From: Polynucleobacter sp.
GTDB lineage: Bacteria; Pseudomonadota; Gammaproteobacteria; Burkholderiales; Burkholderiaceae
Length of the DNA: 7,849 nt
Direction: 5' to 3'
NCBI GenBank assembly: GCA_023257325.1
Contig: JALRCP010000114.1
Location: 1 to 7,849, forward strand
Positions 1 to 6,998 of this stretch are shown here, piece by piece. Within the stretch, counting starts at the first letter, position 1; the number at the start of each line of letters is the position of its first letter. Under the pieces are notes generated by a model. That model was given only the letters and a program-made list of their open reading frames with translations, was not told where the DNA came from and did not search any database. Made by a program: the position numbers and the translations under genes.

Positions 1-294
1 ATGTGTCGTCTAGAAACTGGTCGGACCCATCAAATTCGTGTGCACATGGAGTCTGTGGGTAATCCACTCTTGGGTGACCCCGTTTATAAAAAGAAATCAC
101 CCGCTCGTTCAGAGCAACTCACTTTTTCAAGAGAGGGGCAGGCATTGCATGCTGCATTATTAGGCATCGTGCATCCCAGAACTCAAGAAAATAAAGTTTG
201 GCATGCCCCAATGCCGGCTGATATGTATGCCCTCGGTATTGAGTTGGGTTTCTCCGAGCATGATCTCAATCCTGATTGGTCTAATTGGGATTGA
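1..294 (+). CDS. rluD: RluD-type 23S rRNA pseudouridine synthase, C-terminal fragment (5' end outside window)
   Basis: This is the last 97 codons of a RluA/RluC/RluD-family pseudouridine synthase. The RLETGRTHQIRVHM motif (fragment residues 3-16) and GDPVY (25-29) are the conserved C-terminal part of the catalytic domain. RluD isomerises uridines 1911, 1915 and 1917 in helix 69 of 23S rRNA during large-subunit assembly. The ATG at base 1 is not the real start: the motif it opens lies deep inside the domain, so the gene continues upstream of the window. RluD is preferred over RluC because pgeF follows only 8 bases later, an arrangement also known from E. coli (rluD-yfiH). The TGA stop is at 292-294. 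The family call is secure; the paralogue rests on context. Confidence 0.88.
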   Translation: MCRLETGRTHQIRVHMESVGNPLLGDPVYKKKSPARSEQLTFSREGQALHAALLGIVHPRTQENKVWHAPMPADMYALGIELGFSEHDLNPDWSNWD

Positions 295-302
295 TTTAAG
301 TC

Positions 303-1091
303 ATGGCGACCCTTTCAGCCTCTTATTTAAATCTGTTGGATTGGCAGGCGCCACCCGGTGTTCAAGCCATGATCACCAATCGTCATGGAGGAGTCAGTCA
401 AGCCCCATTTGATTCTTTGAACTTGGGTTTGCATGTGGGCGATGATCCCAAGTGTGTTGATCAAAATCGACAGACTTTGCGCACACGCTTGCCTGCAGAA
501 CCGATTTGGCTCAATCAAGTGCATGGCTCCACTATTTTTAATGCCAATACTTGGAATGGAATCGATGTTCCAGAGGCAGATGGCGTGGTGACCAATCAAG
601 TCAATCGGGTCCTGGCCATCATGACCGCGGATTGTTTACCCGTTTTATTAGCAAGTCGAAATGGGTCAGTGATTGGCGCAGCTCATGCTGGTTGGCGGGG
701 TCTTGCGGGTGGGGTGATTGAGCGCACCGTTGAAGCGATGCGTGATTTGGACCGTCACAATCATTCCAGTCATTTTATTCAGGCTTATCTAGGTCCTGCC
801 ATTGGTCCACAAGCTTTTGAAGTGGGCGCTGAAGTAAGAGACCTATTTTTGACTCATCAGTCACAAGATGCAAAACATTTCATTCAGTTAGATAAAAAAG
901 ATAAATATCTGGCCAATCTATATGGTCTGGCCACCAGTCGCTTGCACTCTTTGGGGATTCAGTTGATTGAGGGTGGTCAGGAGTGCACTTATCAGAATCA
1001 AAATTTCTTTTCGTACAGACGCGATCAACGGACAGGGCGAATGGGTAGTTTTATTTGGATTCAATCAAACAATTCTGCTCACGAGGCCTGA
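303..1091 (+). CDS. pgeF: PgeF/YfiH-family laccase-domain protein (peptidoglycan editing factor)
   Basis: A complete 262-residue member of the YfiH/PgeF (Cu-oxidase_4, 'laccase domain') family. Visible hallmarks are QVHG (His74), ADC (Cys111) and AAHAGWRG (His128), the three predicted metal ligands, followed by YLGPAIGPQAFEVG (162-175) and the C-terminal FSYRRDQRTGRMGSFIW (236-252). Members are cytoplasmic. In E. coli the protein removes wrongly incorporated L-serine from the UDP-MurNAc-peptide precursor; related proteins have been described as polyphenol oxidases or purine nucleoside phosphorylases. The ATG at 303 lies 8 bases after the rluD stop, with no good Shine-Dalgarno, so translational coupling to rluD is likely. 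The length is normal for the family. The family is clear; the exact substrate is inferred. Confidence 0.92.
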   Translation: MATLSASYLNLLDWQAPPGVQAMITNRHGGVSQAPFDSLNLGLHVGDDPKCVDQNRQTLRTRLPAEPIWLNQVHGSTIFNANTWNGIDVPEADGVVTNQVNRVLAIMTADCLPVLLASRNGSVIGAAHAGWRGLAGGVIERTVEAMRDLDRHNHSSHFIQAYLGPAIGPQAFEVGAEVRDLFLTHQSQDAKHFIQLDKKDKYLANLYGLATSRLHSLGIQLIEGGQECTYQNQNFFSYRRDQRTGRMGSFIWIQSNNSAHEA

Positions 1092-1207
1092 CTCCGTAAG
1101 CTTGGATGAAGTTTCAGATAGGGTTAATTCTTATAACGAATTCCCTCATAACACCGCAGAATAGAGCTATTAGACCTCCGTCAAATATACATATTTAAGG
1201 GATTGTT
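1092..1207 (+). promoter_or_regulatory. pgeF-phaC intergenic region with AT dyad and phaC ribosome-binding site
   Basis: This 116-base gap should hold the promoter of the PHB operon. It contains a -10-like TATAAC at 1132-1137, but I see no convincing -35 at the right distance. A short perfect dyad, AAATAT-AC-ATATTT (1183-1196), lies just before the phaC Shine-Dalgarno AAGGGA (1197-1202), which is 5 bases from the ATG at 1208. The dyad could be an operator or chance in an AT-rich leader. I see no rho-independent terminator after pgeF, so readthrough from rluD-pgeF into phaC is possible. Confidence 0.4.
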
Positions 1208-2836
1208 ATGGTGAACATGCAAGGCTTTGGAGCAGGCCCAACCCTGGCTCCTCAGCACATGGCGTTGATACCTCCAGAAAAGCTTTTGGAGATTCGTGAG
1301 CAGTATGCCAAAGAACTCGCTGCCTTGTGGGCCAATCCCACTGGAACACCCATTACTGATCGACGCTTCAAAGGTGAAGCTTGGCAAAACCCCTGGAACC
1401 AAGCGACAGTCAATTTTTATTTATTAAATTCTCGGCATTTATTGAAGTTGGCAGACGCGGTTGAAGCGGAAGCCAAAGTTCGTCAAAGAATTCGCTTTAG
1501 CATTGAGCAAATGATTGATGCGATGTCGCCTTCAAACTTTTTGGCGACTAACCCTGAAGCTCAGCAACGTCTTATTGAGACCCAAGGCAAATCGCTTCAA
1601 ACAGGCATTTTGAATGCTTTACAAGATTTGGGTAAAGGCAAAGTTTCTCAAACGGATGAAACGGCCTTTGAAGTGGGTAAGAACGTTGCGACTTCAGAAG
1701 GTGCAGTGGTTTATCAAACCAAGTTATTTCAAATACTGCAGTTCAAGCCTTTGACACCTCAGGTGTATGAGCGTCCCTATTTGATGATTCCACCTTGCAT
1801 CAACAAATATTACATTTTGGATTTGCAGCCAGAAAGTTCTGTGGTTCGTTATTTGGTGGAGCAGGGGCACACGGTTTATTTGATCTCTTGGAAAAATCCA
1901 GATGCCAGCATGGCTGATACGACTTGGGATGATTACATCGGTGGCGCCATCCACGGTATTGAGACCGTTCAAGATATCAGTGCTCAGAAGCAAATCAATA
2001 TTTTGGGATTCTGCGTCGGTGGCACGATTACAGCCACAGCCCTGGCTGTCATGGCAGCTAGAAACCAACATCCTGCGGCTAGCTTGACGCTTCTGACCAC
2101 TTTGTTAGATTTTTCAGACACAGGTATTTTGGATGTATTTGTCGATGAGGCTTTGGTCACTTTGCGTGAAAACACCATCGGTGGAAAAAATGGTGGCAAG
2201 TGTGGCATGTTGCGAGGCGTTGAATTGGCCAATACTTTCTCATTCTTAAGACCCAATGATTTGGTTTGGAATTACGTGGTAGATAACTACCTGAAGGGTA
2301 ATTCCCCACCTCCATTCGATTTGCTCTATTGGAATGGCGATTCAACCAATTTACCGGGCGCCATGTATTCCTGGTACTTGCGTCACTTGTATTTACAGAA
2401 TGAACTAAAAGTGCCTGGCAAATTAACAATCTGTGGAGAAAAAGTCGATTTGGGCAAAATCAAATGCCCGGTTTATCTCTATGCCTCACGGGAAGATCAC
2501 ATCGTGCCTTGGTGGTCTGCGTACGAATCAGTCAAATTACTCAAGAGTGCCAAAGTTCATTTTGTTTTGGGGGCCTCAGGTCACATTGCAGGCGTGATCA
2601 ATCCACCCGCGAAGAAAAAGCGCAACTACTGGGCCAACGCCAAGTTGCCAGCGACTGCAGATGCATGGTTTGAGGGCGCGAAAGAAATTGAAGGCAGTTG
2701 GTGGCCTGATTGGGCCAATTGGCTCAAACCGTTGAGTGGCAAGAAAAAAGCCGCGCCTAAAAATTATGGCAACGCCCAATACAAAGTTTTAGAACAAGCA
2801 CCAGGGTCTTACGTCAAAGAAAAGGCTGTGGATTAA
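1208..2836 (+). CDS. phaC: Class I poly(3-hydroxyalkanoate) synthase PhaC
   Basis: PhaC polymerises (R)-3-hydroxybutyryl-CoA into PHB at the surface of cytoplasmic granules, releasing CoA. The protein has 542 residues with an alpha/beta-hydrolase C-terminal domain. The lipase-like box GFCVGG puts the nucleophile at Cys269. The other triad members are Asp430 (SREDHIVPW) and His459 (GASGHIAGVINPP). YWNGDSTNLPG (374-384) is the conserved synthase stretch. The residues correspond to Cys319, Asp480 and His508 of Cupriavidus PhaC, so the N-terminal region is about 50 residues shorter here; the catalytic domain looks complete. The start at 1208 is supported by AAGGGA 5 bases upstream; a second Met at codon 4 is further from it. 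phaB follows after 38 bases, indicating an operon. The length and a single subunit, with no phaE or phaR-subunit gene nearby, indicate class I. Confidence 0.97.
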   Translation: MVNMQGFGAGPTLAPQHMALIPPEKLLEIREQYAKELAALWANPTGTPITDRRFKGEAWQNPWNQATVNFYLLNSRHLLKLADAVEAEAKVRQRIRFSIEQMIDAMSPSNFLATNPEAQQRLIETQGKSLQTGILNALQDLGKGKVSQTDETAFEVGKNVATSEGAVVYQTKLFQILQFKPLTPQVYERPYLMIPPCINKYYILDLQPESSVVRYLVEQGHTVYLISWKNPDASMADTTWDDYIGGAIHGIETVQDISAQKQINILGFCVGGTITATALAVMAARNQHPAASLTLLTTLLDFSDTGILDVFVDEALVTLRENTIGGKNGGKCGMLRGVELANTFSFLRPNDLVWNYVVDNYLKGNSPPPFDLLYWNGDSTNLPGAMYSWYLRHLYLQNELKVPGKLTICGEKVDLGKIKCPVYLYASREDHIVPWWSAYESVKLLKSAKVHFVLGASGHIAGVINPPAKKKRNYWANAKLPATADAWFEGAKEIEGSWWPDWANWLKPLSGKKKAAPKNYGNAQYKVLEQAPGSYVKEKAVD

Positions 2837-2874
2837 GAGTCATTTTTAATATTGAATTAACAGAGGGAGATAGC

Positions 2875-3615
2875 ATGAGTCAGAAGATTGCGTATGTAAC
2901 AGGTGGTATGGGTGGTATTGGTACCGCTATTTGCCAGCGTTTGGCCAAAGATGGTTTTAAAGTCATTGCTGGTTGTGGTCCTAATTCGCCGCGCAAAGAC
3001 AGATGGTTGGGTGAGCAAAAAGCATTGGGTTTTGACTTCACAGCCTCTGAGGGCAACGTGGGTGATTGGGATAGCACGGTAGCTGCTTTCAATAAAGTCA
3101 AAGCTGAATTTGGCAAGATTGATGTGTTGGTGAACAACGCAGGTATTACTCGTGACACGGTGTTTCGTAAGATGACTCCAGAAGATTGGCGCGCTGTGAT
3201 TGATACCAACTTGAACTCTTTGTTCAATGTGACCAAGCAAGTGATTGATGGCATGGTGGATGCTGGTTGGGGACGCATCATTAATATTTCATCGGTGAAT
3301 GGTCAAAAAGGTCAGTTTGGTCAATCTAACTACGCTACGGCCAAAGCGGGTATTCATGGCTTTACGATGTCTTTAGCTCAAGAAACAGCCTCTAAGGGTG
3401 TGACGGTCAACACTGTGTCTCCAGGCTACATTGGTACAGACATGGTGACTGCAATTCGTGAAGATGTTTTGGAGAAAATCATCAATACGATTCCAGTCAA
3501 GCGCTTGGGAACACCTGATGAGATTGCTTCCATCGTTTCATGGATTGCTTCAGACCAAGGGGGTTTTGCTACAGGTGCGGACTTCTCATTGAACGGTGGT
3601 CTTCACATGGGCTAA
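2875..3615 (+). CDS. phaB: Acetoacetyl-CoA reductase PhaB (NADPH-dependent SDR)
   Basis: PhaB reduces acetoacetyl-CoA to (R)-3-hydroxybutyryl-CoA, the monomer for PhaC. It is a classical short-chain dehydrogenase/reductase of 246 residues, the same length as Cupriavidus PhaB and very similar along its whole length as I remember that sequence. The Rossmann glycine motif TGGMGGIG is at 9-16, NNAG at 87-90, and the catalytic set is Asn112, Ser140, Tyr153 and Lys157. SSVNGQKGQFGQ (139-150) and the C-terminal DFSLNGGLHMG are PhaB signatures and separate it from FabG, the main alternative. The ATG at 2875 follows a good Shine-Dalgarno (GAGGGAG, 2863-2869). The 38-base gap after phaC has no terminator, so the two genes are probably co-transcribed. 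Confidence 0.97.
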   Translation: MSQKIAYVTGGMGGIGTAICQRLAKDGFKVIAGCGPNSPRKDRWLGEQKALGFDFTASEGNVGDWDSTVAAFNKVKAEFGKIDVLVNNAGITRDTVFRKMTPEDWRAVIDTNLNSLFNVTKQVIDGMVDAGWGRIINISSVNGQKGQFGQSNYATAKAGIHGFTMSLAQETASKGVTVNTVSPGYIGTDMVTAIREDVLEKIINTIPVKRLGTPDEIASIVSWIASDQGGFATGADFSLNGGLHMG

Positions 3616-3623
3616 GCTGGGCC

Positions 3624-3641
3624 TACCCCTCGGGGTATTTT
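3624..3641 (+). terminator. Weak terminator-like hairpin after phaB
   Basis: A 5-bp stem TACCC/GGGTA (3624-3628 with 3633-3637) closes a CTCG tetraloop and is followed by only four T (3638-3641). It sits 8 bases after the phaB stop. The stem is short and the T-run weak, so it may be a partial terminator or an mRNA 3'-end stabiliser, allowing some readthrough into phaR. Confidence 0.4.
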
Positions 3642-3650
3642 GCACCGCAA
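3640..3650 (+). promoter_or_regulatory. Possible PhaR operator (TTGC-N3-GCAA)
   Basis: A small perfect dyad, TTGC-ACC-GCAA, lies 57 bases upstream of phaR, inside the TGC/GCA-rich stretch 3638-3655. PhaR proteins are known to repress their own gene and phasin genes by binding TGC-rich dyads; that this site is one is inference from the resemblance and position. I did not notice the same dyad upstream of phaC, phaB or the thiolase. Confidence 0.4.
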
Positions 3651-3656
3651 CAATGA

Positions 3657-3696
3657 TGGGCTTGATTTACACATACAATATGGGTATTCAAGCCCA
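3657..3696 (+). promoter_or_regulatory. 9-bp inverted repeat flanking a -10-like box upstream of phaR
   Basis: TGGGCTTGA (3657-3665) and TCAAGCCCA (3688-3696) are perfect inverted repeats separated by 22 bases. The spacer contains TACAAT (3674-3679), one mismatch from the sigma70 -10 consensus, but no clear -35. The right arm ends 11 bases before the phaR ATG. It could be an operator straddling the promoter or a leader-RNA stem that limits phaR translation, which lacks an obvious Shine-Dalgarno. Confidence 0.45.
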
Positions 3697-3707
3697 AATT
3701 ATTTGAT

Positions 3708-4262
3708 ATGGTCACTAAAAAACAATCTGCAAAATCGGCGGGTGTTCGAACGATTAAAAAGTACCCTAATCGTCGCCTGTATGACACTCAGACGAGTACT
3801 TATGTCACATTGTCCGATGTGAAGGGCTTGGTATTGGCTCATGAAGAGTTCAAAGTTGTGGACGCCAAGACCGATGAGGATTTGACGCGCGCCATTTTGT
3901 TACAAATCATTTTGGAAGAAGAGGCGGGTGGTGTGCCTTTGTTCACAACACCCATGTTGTCTCAAATGATTCGTTTCTATGGGCACTCCATGCAGGGCAT
4001 GGTGGGTGGCATGCTAGAAAAAAACATTCAGTCATTTATTGATATGCAATCACAATTTGCTGAGCAGTCCAAGCAAGGTGGTGCGACCCCAGAGAGCTGG
4101 GCAAAATTTATGAGTGGACAGAATCCCATGATGCAACAAATGATGGGTGGTTACATTGAGCAAAGTAAGAATTTGTTCACTCAAATGCAAGAAAAAATGA
4201 AGGATCAAGCCAATGTGTTTACAGGCTTTCCTTTTACTCCCCCTAAGAAGAGCGATCAATAA
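3708..4262 (+). CDS. phaR: PHB-responsive transcriptional repressor PhaR
   Basis: PhaR binds DNA near phasin and phaR promoters and is titrated off by nascent PHB granules, linking granule-protein supply to polymer. The 184-residue protein has the N-terminal PHB_acc_N domain (about 15-75), with the signature KKYPNRRLYDTQTSTYVTL (17-35). The PHB_acc region follows (about 78-117, LFTTPMLSQMIRFYGHSMQGM). The C-terminal third (118-184) is rich in Gln and Met, as expected for the polymer-interacting tail. The ATG at 3708 gives the usual short lead-in before the KKYPNRR motif, but no Shine-Dalgarno is visible. It follows phaB by 92 bases that contain a weak hairpin and two dyads, suggesting its own autoregulated promoter. 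It should not be confused with the class IV synthase subunit also called PhaR. Confidence 0.95.
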   Translation: MVTKKQSAKSAGVRTIKKYPNRRLYDTQTSTYVTLSDVKGLVLAHEEFKVVDAKTDEDLTRAILLQIILEEEAGGVPLFTTPMLSQMIRFYGHSMQGMVGGMLEKNIQSFIDMQSQFAEQSKQGGATPESWAKFMSGQNPMMQQMMGGYIEQSKNLFTQMQEKMKDQANVFTGFPFTPPKKSDQ

Positions 4263-5621
4263 TTGAGCGGCAAGATTGGTTTTGTTTCCTTAGGTTGCCC
4301 TAAGGCACTGGTAGATGCTGAGCGCATCGTCACGCAGTTGCGCGCGGAAGGTTATGAGATCGCCAAAGACTATGCAGGTTCAGATTTGGTCGTGGTGAAC
4401 ACGTGTGGATTCATTGACTCAGCCGTTCAAGAAAGTCTGGATGCGATTGGTGAAGCTCTTGCTGAAAATGGCAAAGTGATTGTCACAGGTTGTTTGGGTG
4501 CAAAGAAGAATGCGGACGGTTCAGATGTGGTGACTTCTGTGCACCCGAAAGTATTGGCGGTCACTGGACCTCATGCAGCCGATGAAGTCCTTGAAGTCGT
4601 TCATCAGCATCTGCCCAAGGAGCATGATCCATTCTCTGACTTGGTGCCCAAAGCAGGAATCAAACTGACTCCCAAACACTATGCCTATCTAAAGATTTCA
4701 GAAGGTTGTAATCACCGTTGTACTTTTTGCATCATTCCAAGTTTGCGCGGTGATTTGGTTTCGCGCCCGATTGGGGATGTACTTTTGGAGGCGCAACACT
4801 TATTTGAAGCCGGCGTAAAAGAATTATTGGTGGTGTCGCAAGACACCAGCGCGTATGGGGTCGATGTTCAATACCGTACGGGTTTTTGGAATGGTCGTCC
4901 GGTTAAAGCTAAATTGTTTGACATGGTTGAGGCCTTGGGTCAGTTAGCAAAACAACATGGTGCATGGGTTCGTTTGCATTATGTGTATCCCTATCCACAT
5001 GTGGATGAAATTTTGCCTCTGATGGCGCAGTTCGCCCATGAAGGCAGTGGCGTCCTACCGTATCTGGATATTCCCATGCAGCATGCTCACCCTGATGTAC
5101 TCAAACGCATGAAGCGTCCGGCCAGTGGTGAGAAAAATCTCGATCGCATTCAAGCGTGGCGACAAGCTTGTCCAGATTTAACCATCCGCAGTACTTTCAT
5201 TGCGGGTTTCCCAGGTGAAACTGAAGAAGAATTTACCTATTTATTAGACTTCATGCGTGAGGCAAAGATTGATCGTGCAGGATGCTTCGCTTATTCACCG
5301 GTGGATGGCGCCAAAGCCAACGAATTAGCAGGTGCATTACCCGATGAAGTCAGGAGTGAACGTCAAGCTAGATTCATGGCCGTGGCAGAAGAAATTTCAA
5401 TTCAGCTCTTGCAAGCCAAAGTGGGTCAGCGCATCAAAGTCTTGGTGGATGGTGTCAGCTCAAAAGGAGGCGTGGGACGCAGTCAATCCGATGCTCCTGA
5501 GATTGATGGCCTCGTTCATTTACTCCCAACTGACAAGATTTCTAAAAAATACAAAGTCGGTGATTTTGTTAAAGCCACTGTGGTGGGTACACAGGGTCAT
5601 GATCTGATTGCACAGTTGTAA
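4263..5621 (+). CDS. rimO: Ribosomal protein uS12 methylthiotransferase RimO (TTG start)
   Basis: RimO is a radical-SAM enzyme that adds a methylthio group to the conserved aspartate of ribosomal protein uS12. It has 452 residues, close to the E. coli length. The N-terminal UPF0004 domain carries the auxiliary-cluster cysteines Cys12 (GCPKALVD), Cys48 (NTCGF) and Cys77 (TGCLG). The radical-SAM core has CNHRCTFC with Cys149, Cys153 and Cys156. A TRAM domain occupies roughly 385-452. GCPKALVD and the overall length favour RimO over MiaB. The start is TTG at 4263, immediately after the phaR TAA and in the same frame. No ATG or GTG lies between that stop and the conserved GFVSLGCPK segment, so TTG is the only reasonable choice. 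The upstream purine run AAGAAGAG (4245-4252) is a weak Shine-Dalgarno, so coupling to phaR translation is likely. Confidence 0.95.
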   Translation: MSGKIGFVSLGCPKALVDAERIVTQLRAEGYEIAKDYAGSDLVVVNTCGFIDSAVQESLDAIGEALAENGKVIVTGCLGAKKNADGSDVVTSVHPKVLAVTGPHAADEVLEVVHQHLPKEHDPFSDLVPKAGIKLTPKHYAYLKISEGCNHRCTFCIIPSLRGDLVSRPIGDVLLEAQHLFEAGVKELLVVSQDTSAYGVDVQYRTGFWNGRPVKAKLFDMVEALGQLAKQHGAWVRLHYVYPYPHVDEILPLMAQFAHEGSGVLPYLDIPMQHAHPDVLKRMKRPASGEKNLDRIQAWRQACPDLTIRSTFIAGFPGETEEEFTYLLDFMREAKIDRAGCFAYSPVDGAKANELAGALPDEVRSERQARFMAVAEEISIQLLQAKVGQRIKVLVDGVSSKGGVGRSQSDAPEIDGLVHLLPTDKISKKYKVGDFVKATVVGTQGHDLIAQL

Positions 5622-5656
5622 TTAGTCCTTTTTTATAGATAAGTAGGGCCTTGGAT

Positions 5657-5668
5657 GGGTAATTACCC
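5657..5668 (+). promoter_or_regulatory. Perfect 12-bp palindrome in the thiolase leader
   Basis: GGGTAATTACCC is a perfect palindrome 98 bases upstream of the thiolase start. A second pair of arms, TAGGG (5644-5648) and CCCTA (5677-5681), is centred on exactly the same point with 8-base spacers on both sides, which suggests a protein-binding dyad. The binding protein is unknown. Confidence 0.4.
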
Positions 5669-5682
5669 CTAGTATTCCCTAA

Positions 5683-5727
5683 TAGTCTGTTTTAGACAGT
5701 TACTCGTAAGATTAGCCTTACAGACTA
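5683..5727 (+). promoter_or_regulatory. 8-bp inverted repeat with inner hairpin in the thiolase leader
   Basis: TAGTCTGT (5683-5690) and ACAGACTA (5720-5727) are perfect inverted repeats. Within the span, GTAAG (5706-5710) pairs with CTTAC (5717-5721), and CTGT (5687-5690) can instead pair with ACAG (5696-5699), so mutually exclusive RNA structures are possible. There is no downstream T-run to make it a terminator. Confidence 0.35.
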
Positions 5728-5745
5728 GACTTTTCTATTTATAAC
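5717..5745 (+). promoter_or_regulatory. Candidate sigma70 promoter for the thiolase gene
   Basis: CTTACA (5717-5722, four of six -35 matches) and TATAAC (5740-5745, five of six -10 matches) are separated by 17 bases. The -35 overlaps the right arm of the 5683-5727 inverted repeat, as expected for an operator. The predicted start would leave a short leader containing the Shine-Dalgarno AAGGGAG (5754-5760). This is pattern matching only. Confidence 0.35.
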
Positions 5746-5766
5746 AAGTATTCAAGGGAGTTCCAG

Positions 5767-6948
5767 ATGGCACGTGATGTAGTCGTTCTAAGTGCAGTTC
5801 GTTCTGCAATTGGTGGTTTTGGTGGTTCATTGAGCAGCATGGAGCCCGCTGAATTAGCTGGTACGGTCATGAAAGAAGCGGTGAACCGTTCTGGTGTTGA
5901 CCCAAAACAAATTAATTATGTAACTGTGGGTAACTGTATTCCTACAGAATCACGTTTTCCTTATGTGGCTCGTGTCGCTGCAATCCAAGCCGGTTTACCG
6001 ATGGATTCAGTGGCCATGGCGGTCAATCGTTTGTGTAGTTCTGGTCTGCAAGGTATTGTGACCACATCACAAGCCATCATGTTGGGTGATTGTGAGTATG
6101 GTGTGGGTGGTGGCGTGGAAGTTATGTCACGTGGTATCTACGGTGCACCTGCGATGAGAACAGGTGCACGTATGGGTGATACCAAAATGATTGACATGAT
6201 GGTAGCCACTTTGACTGATCCATTTGGTGCAGGTCACATGGGTATCACTGCGGAGAATCTAGCCGCTAAATGGAACATTACTCGTGAAGAGCAAGACGCT
6301 TTGGCGGTTGAGTCTCATCGTCGTGCAGCTGCAGCGATTGCTGATGGGCGCTTCAAATCTCAAATTACTCCAATCACGATGCAGACTCGCAAAGGCGACG
6401 TGGTATTTGACACAGATGAGCACGTCAAGGCCAATACCACCATGGAAAGTCTTGGCAAGATGAAGCCGGCGTTCAAAAAGGATGGCACGGTTACAGCGGG
6501 TAATGCTTCAGGTATCAATGACGGCGCAGCATTCTTTGTTTTGGCTTCAGCCGATGCGGCTGCAAAAGCAGGTCAAAAGCCAATGGCTCGTTTGGTGTCT
6601 TATGCTTTAGCAGGTGTGCCCAATGACATCATGGGTGAAGGCCCGATTCCAGCCTCTAAGTTAGCTTTACAACGTGCTGGTTTAACGATTGACAAGATGG
6701 ATGTGGTTGAGTCCAACGAAGCGTTTGCTGCTCAAGCGATTGCTGTTTCTAAAGGTTTGGGTTTGGATATGAGCAAAACCAATCCAAACGGTGGCGCGAT
6801 TGCTTTGGGTCACCCAGTGGGATGTTCAGGTGCATTCATTGCAACCAAAGCAATTTATGAACTTCACCGCACGGGTGGCAAGTATGCCTTGGTCACGATG
6901 TGTATCGGTGGTGGTCAAGGTATTGCCGTGGTGTTTGAGCGCTTGTAA
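5767..6948 (+). CDS. bktB: Acetyl-CoA C-acetyltransferase / beta-ketothiolase (BktB-like)
   Basis: This biosynthetic thiolase joins two acyl-CoA to a beta-ketoacyl-CoA and most likely supplies acetoacetyl-CoA to PhaB. It has 393 residues, typical for the family. Cys90 (NRLCSSGLQ) is the nucleophile that forms the acyl-enzyme. SNEAFAAQA (316-324), GHPVGCSGA with His349, and Cys379 (CIGGGQG) complete the active site. ARMGD...DMM, DPF and FDTDEHV resemble Cupriavidus BktB as I remember it more than PhaA, and in that genus bktB also lies a short way downstream of phaCAB, so the bktB symbol is preferred. If so, it may accept propionyl-CoA as well. AAGGGAG (5754-5760) ends 6 bases before the ATG. 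The gene is apart from phaC-phaB and appears to have its own promoter region and a strong terminator. Confidence 0.9.
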   Translation: MARDVVVLSAVRSAIGGFGGSLSSMEPAELAGTVMKEAVNRSGVDPKQINYVTVGNCIPTESRFPYVARVAAIQAGLPMDSVAMAVNRLCSSGLQGIVTTSQAIMLGDCEYGVGGGVEVMSRGIYGAPAMRTGARMGDTKMIDMMVATLTDPFGAGHMGITAENLAAKWNITREEQDALAVESHRRAAAAIADGRFKSQITPITMQTRKGDVVFDTDEHVKANTTMESLGKMKPAFKKDGTVTAGNASGINDGAAFFVLASADAAAKAGQKPMARLVSYALAGVPNDIMGEGPIPASKLALQRAGLTIDKMDVVESNEAFAAQAIAVSKGLGLDMSKTNPNGGAIALGHPVGCSGAFIATKAIYELHRTGGKYALVTMCIGGGQGIAVVFERL

Positions 6949-6970
6949 TCAACTCAAACTCAGCTCAACA

Positions 6971-6994
6971 AAAACCGCTCAGCAGAGCGGTTTT
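6971..6994 (+). terminator. Bidirectional rho-independent terminator between thiolase and antitoxin
   Basis: A perfect 10-bp stem (6971-6980 with 6985-6994, core CCGCTC/GAGCGG) encloses an AGCA loop and runs into seven T on the + strand (6991-6997). On the - strand the same stem is followed by a T-rich tail, so it can also end the toxin-antitoxin transcript, whose stop codon (7001-6999) lies only 4 bases before the stem. It ends the thiolase transcript 22 bases after its stop codon. Confidence 0.92.
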
Positions 6995-6998
6995 TTTA

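Noticed and set aside
1..3. ATG at the very start of the window as a gene start
   Set aside because: It begins within a conserved internal segment of the pseudouridine synthase (CRLETGRTHQIR), so the gene simply continues upstream.
967..1164. 65-codon + strand frame running out of pgeF into the intergenic region
   Set aside because: It starts inside pgeF in another frame, has no Shine-Dalgarno and no recognisable features.
1724..2429. Several overlapping - strand open frames opposite phaC
   Set aside because: No family motifs, and fully covered by a well-supported synthase with a complete catalytic triad.
2857..3281. Long open frames on the - strand opposite phaB (2857-3240 and 2880-3281)
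   Set aside because: They lie antisense to a highly conserved SDR gene, have no recognisable motifs, and overlap each other; they are shadows of phaB codon bias.
3640..3822. 60-codon + strand frame starting between phaB and phaR
   Set aside because: It overlaps the start of phaR out of frame and encodes nothing recognisable; the real gene there is phaR.
4263..5621. MiaB (tRNA methylthiotransferase) as an alternative to RimO
   Set aside because: MiaB shares the radical-SAM and TRAM layout, but the [14 protein letters not shown]-terminus and the C-terminal TRAM sequence fit RimO.
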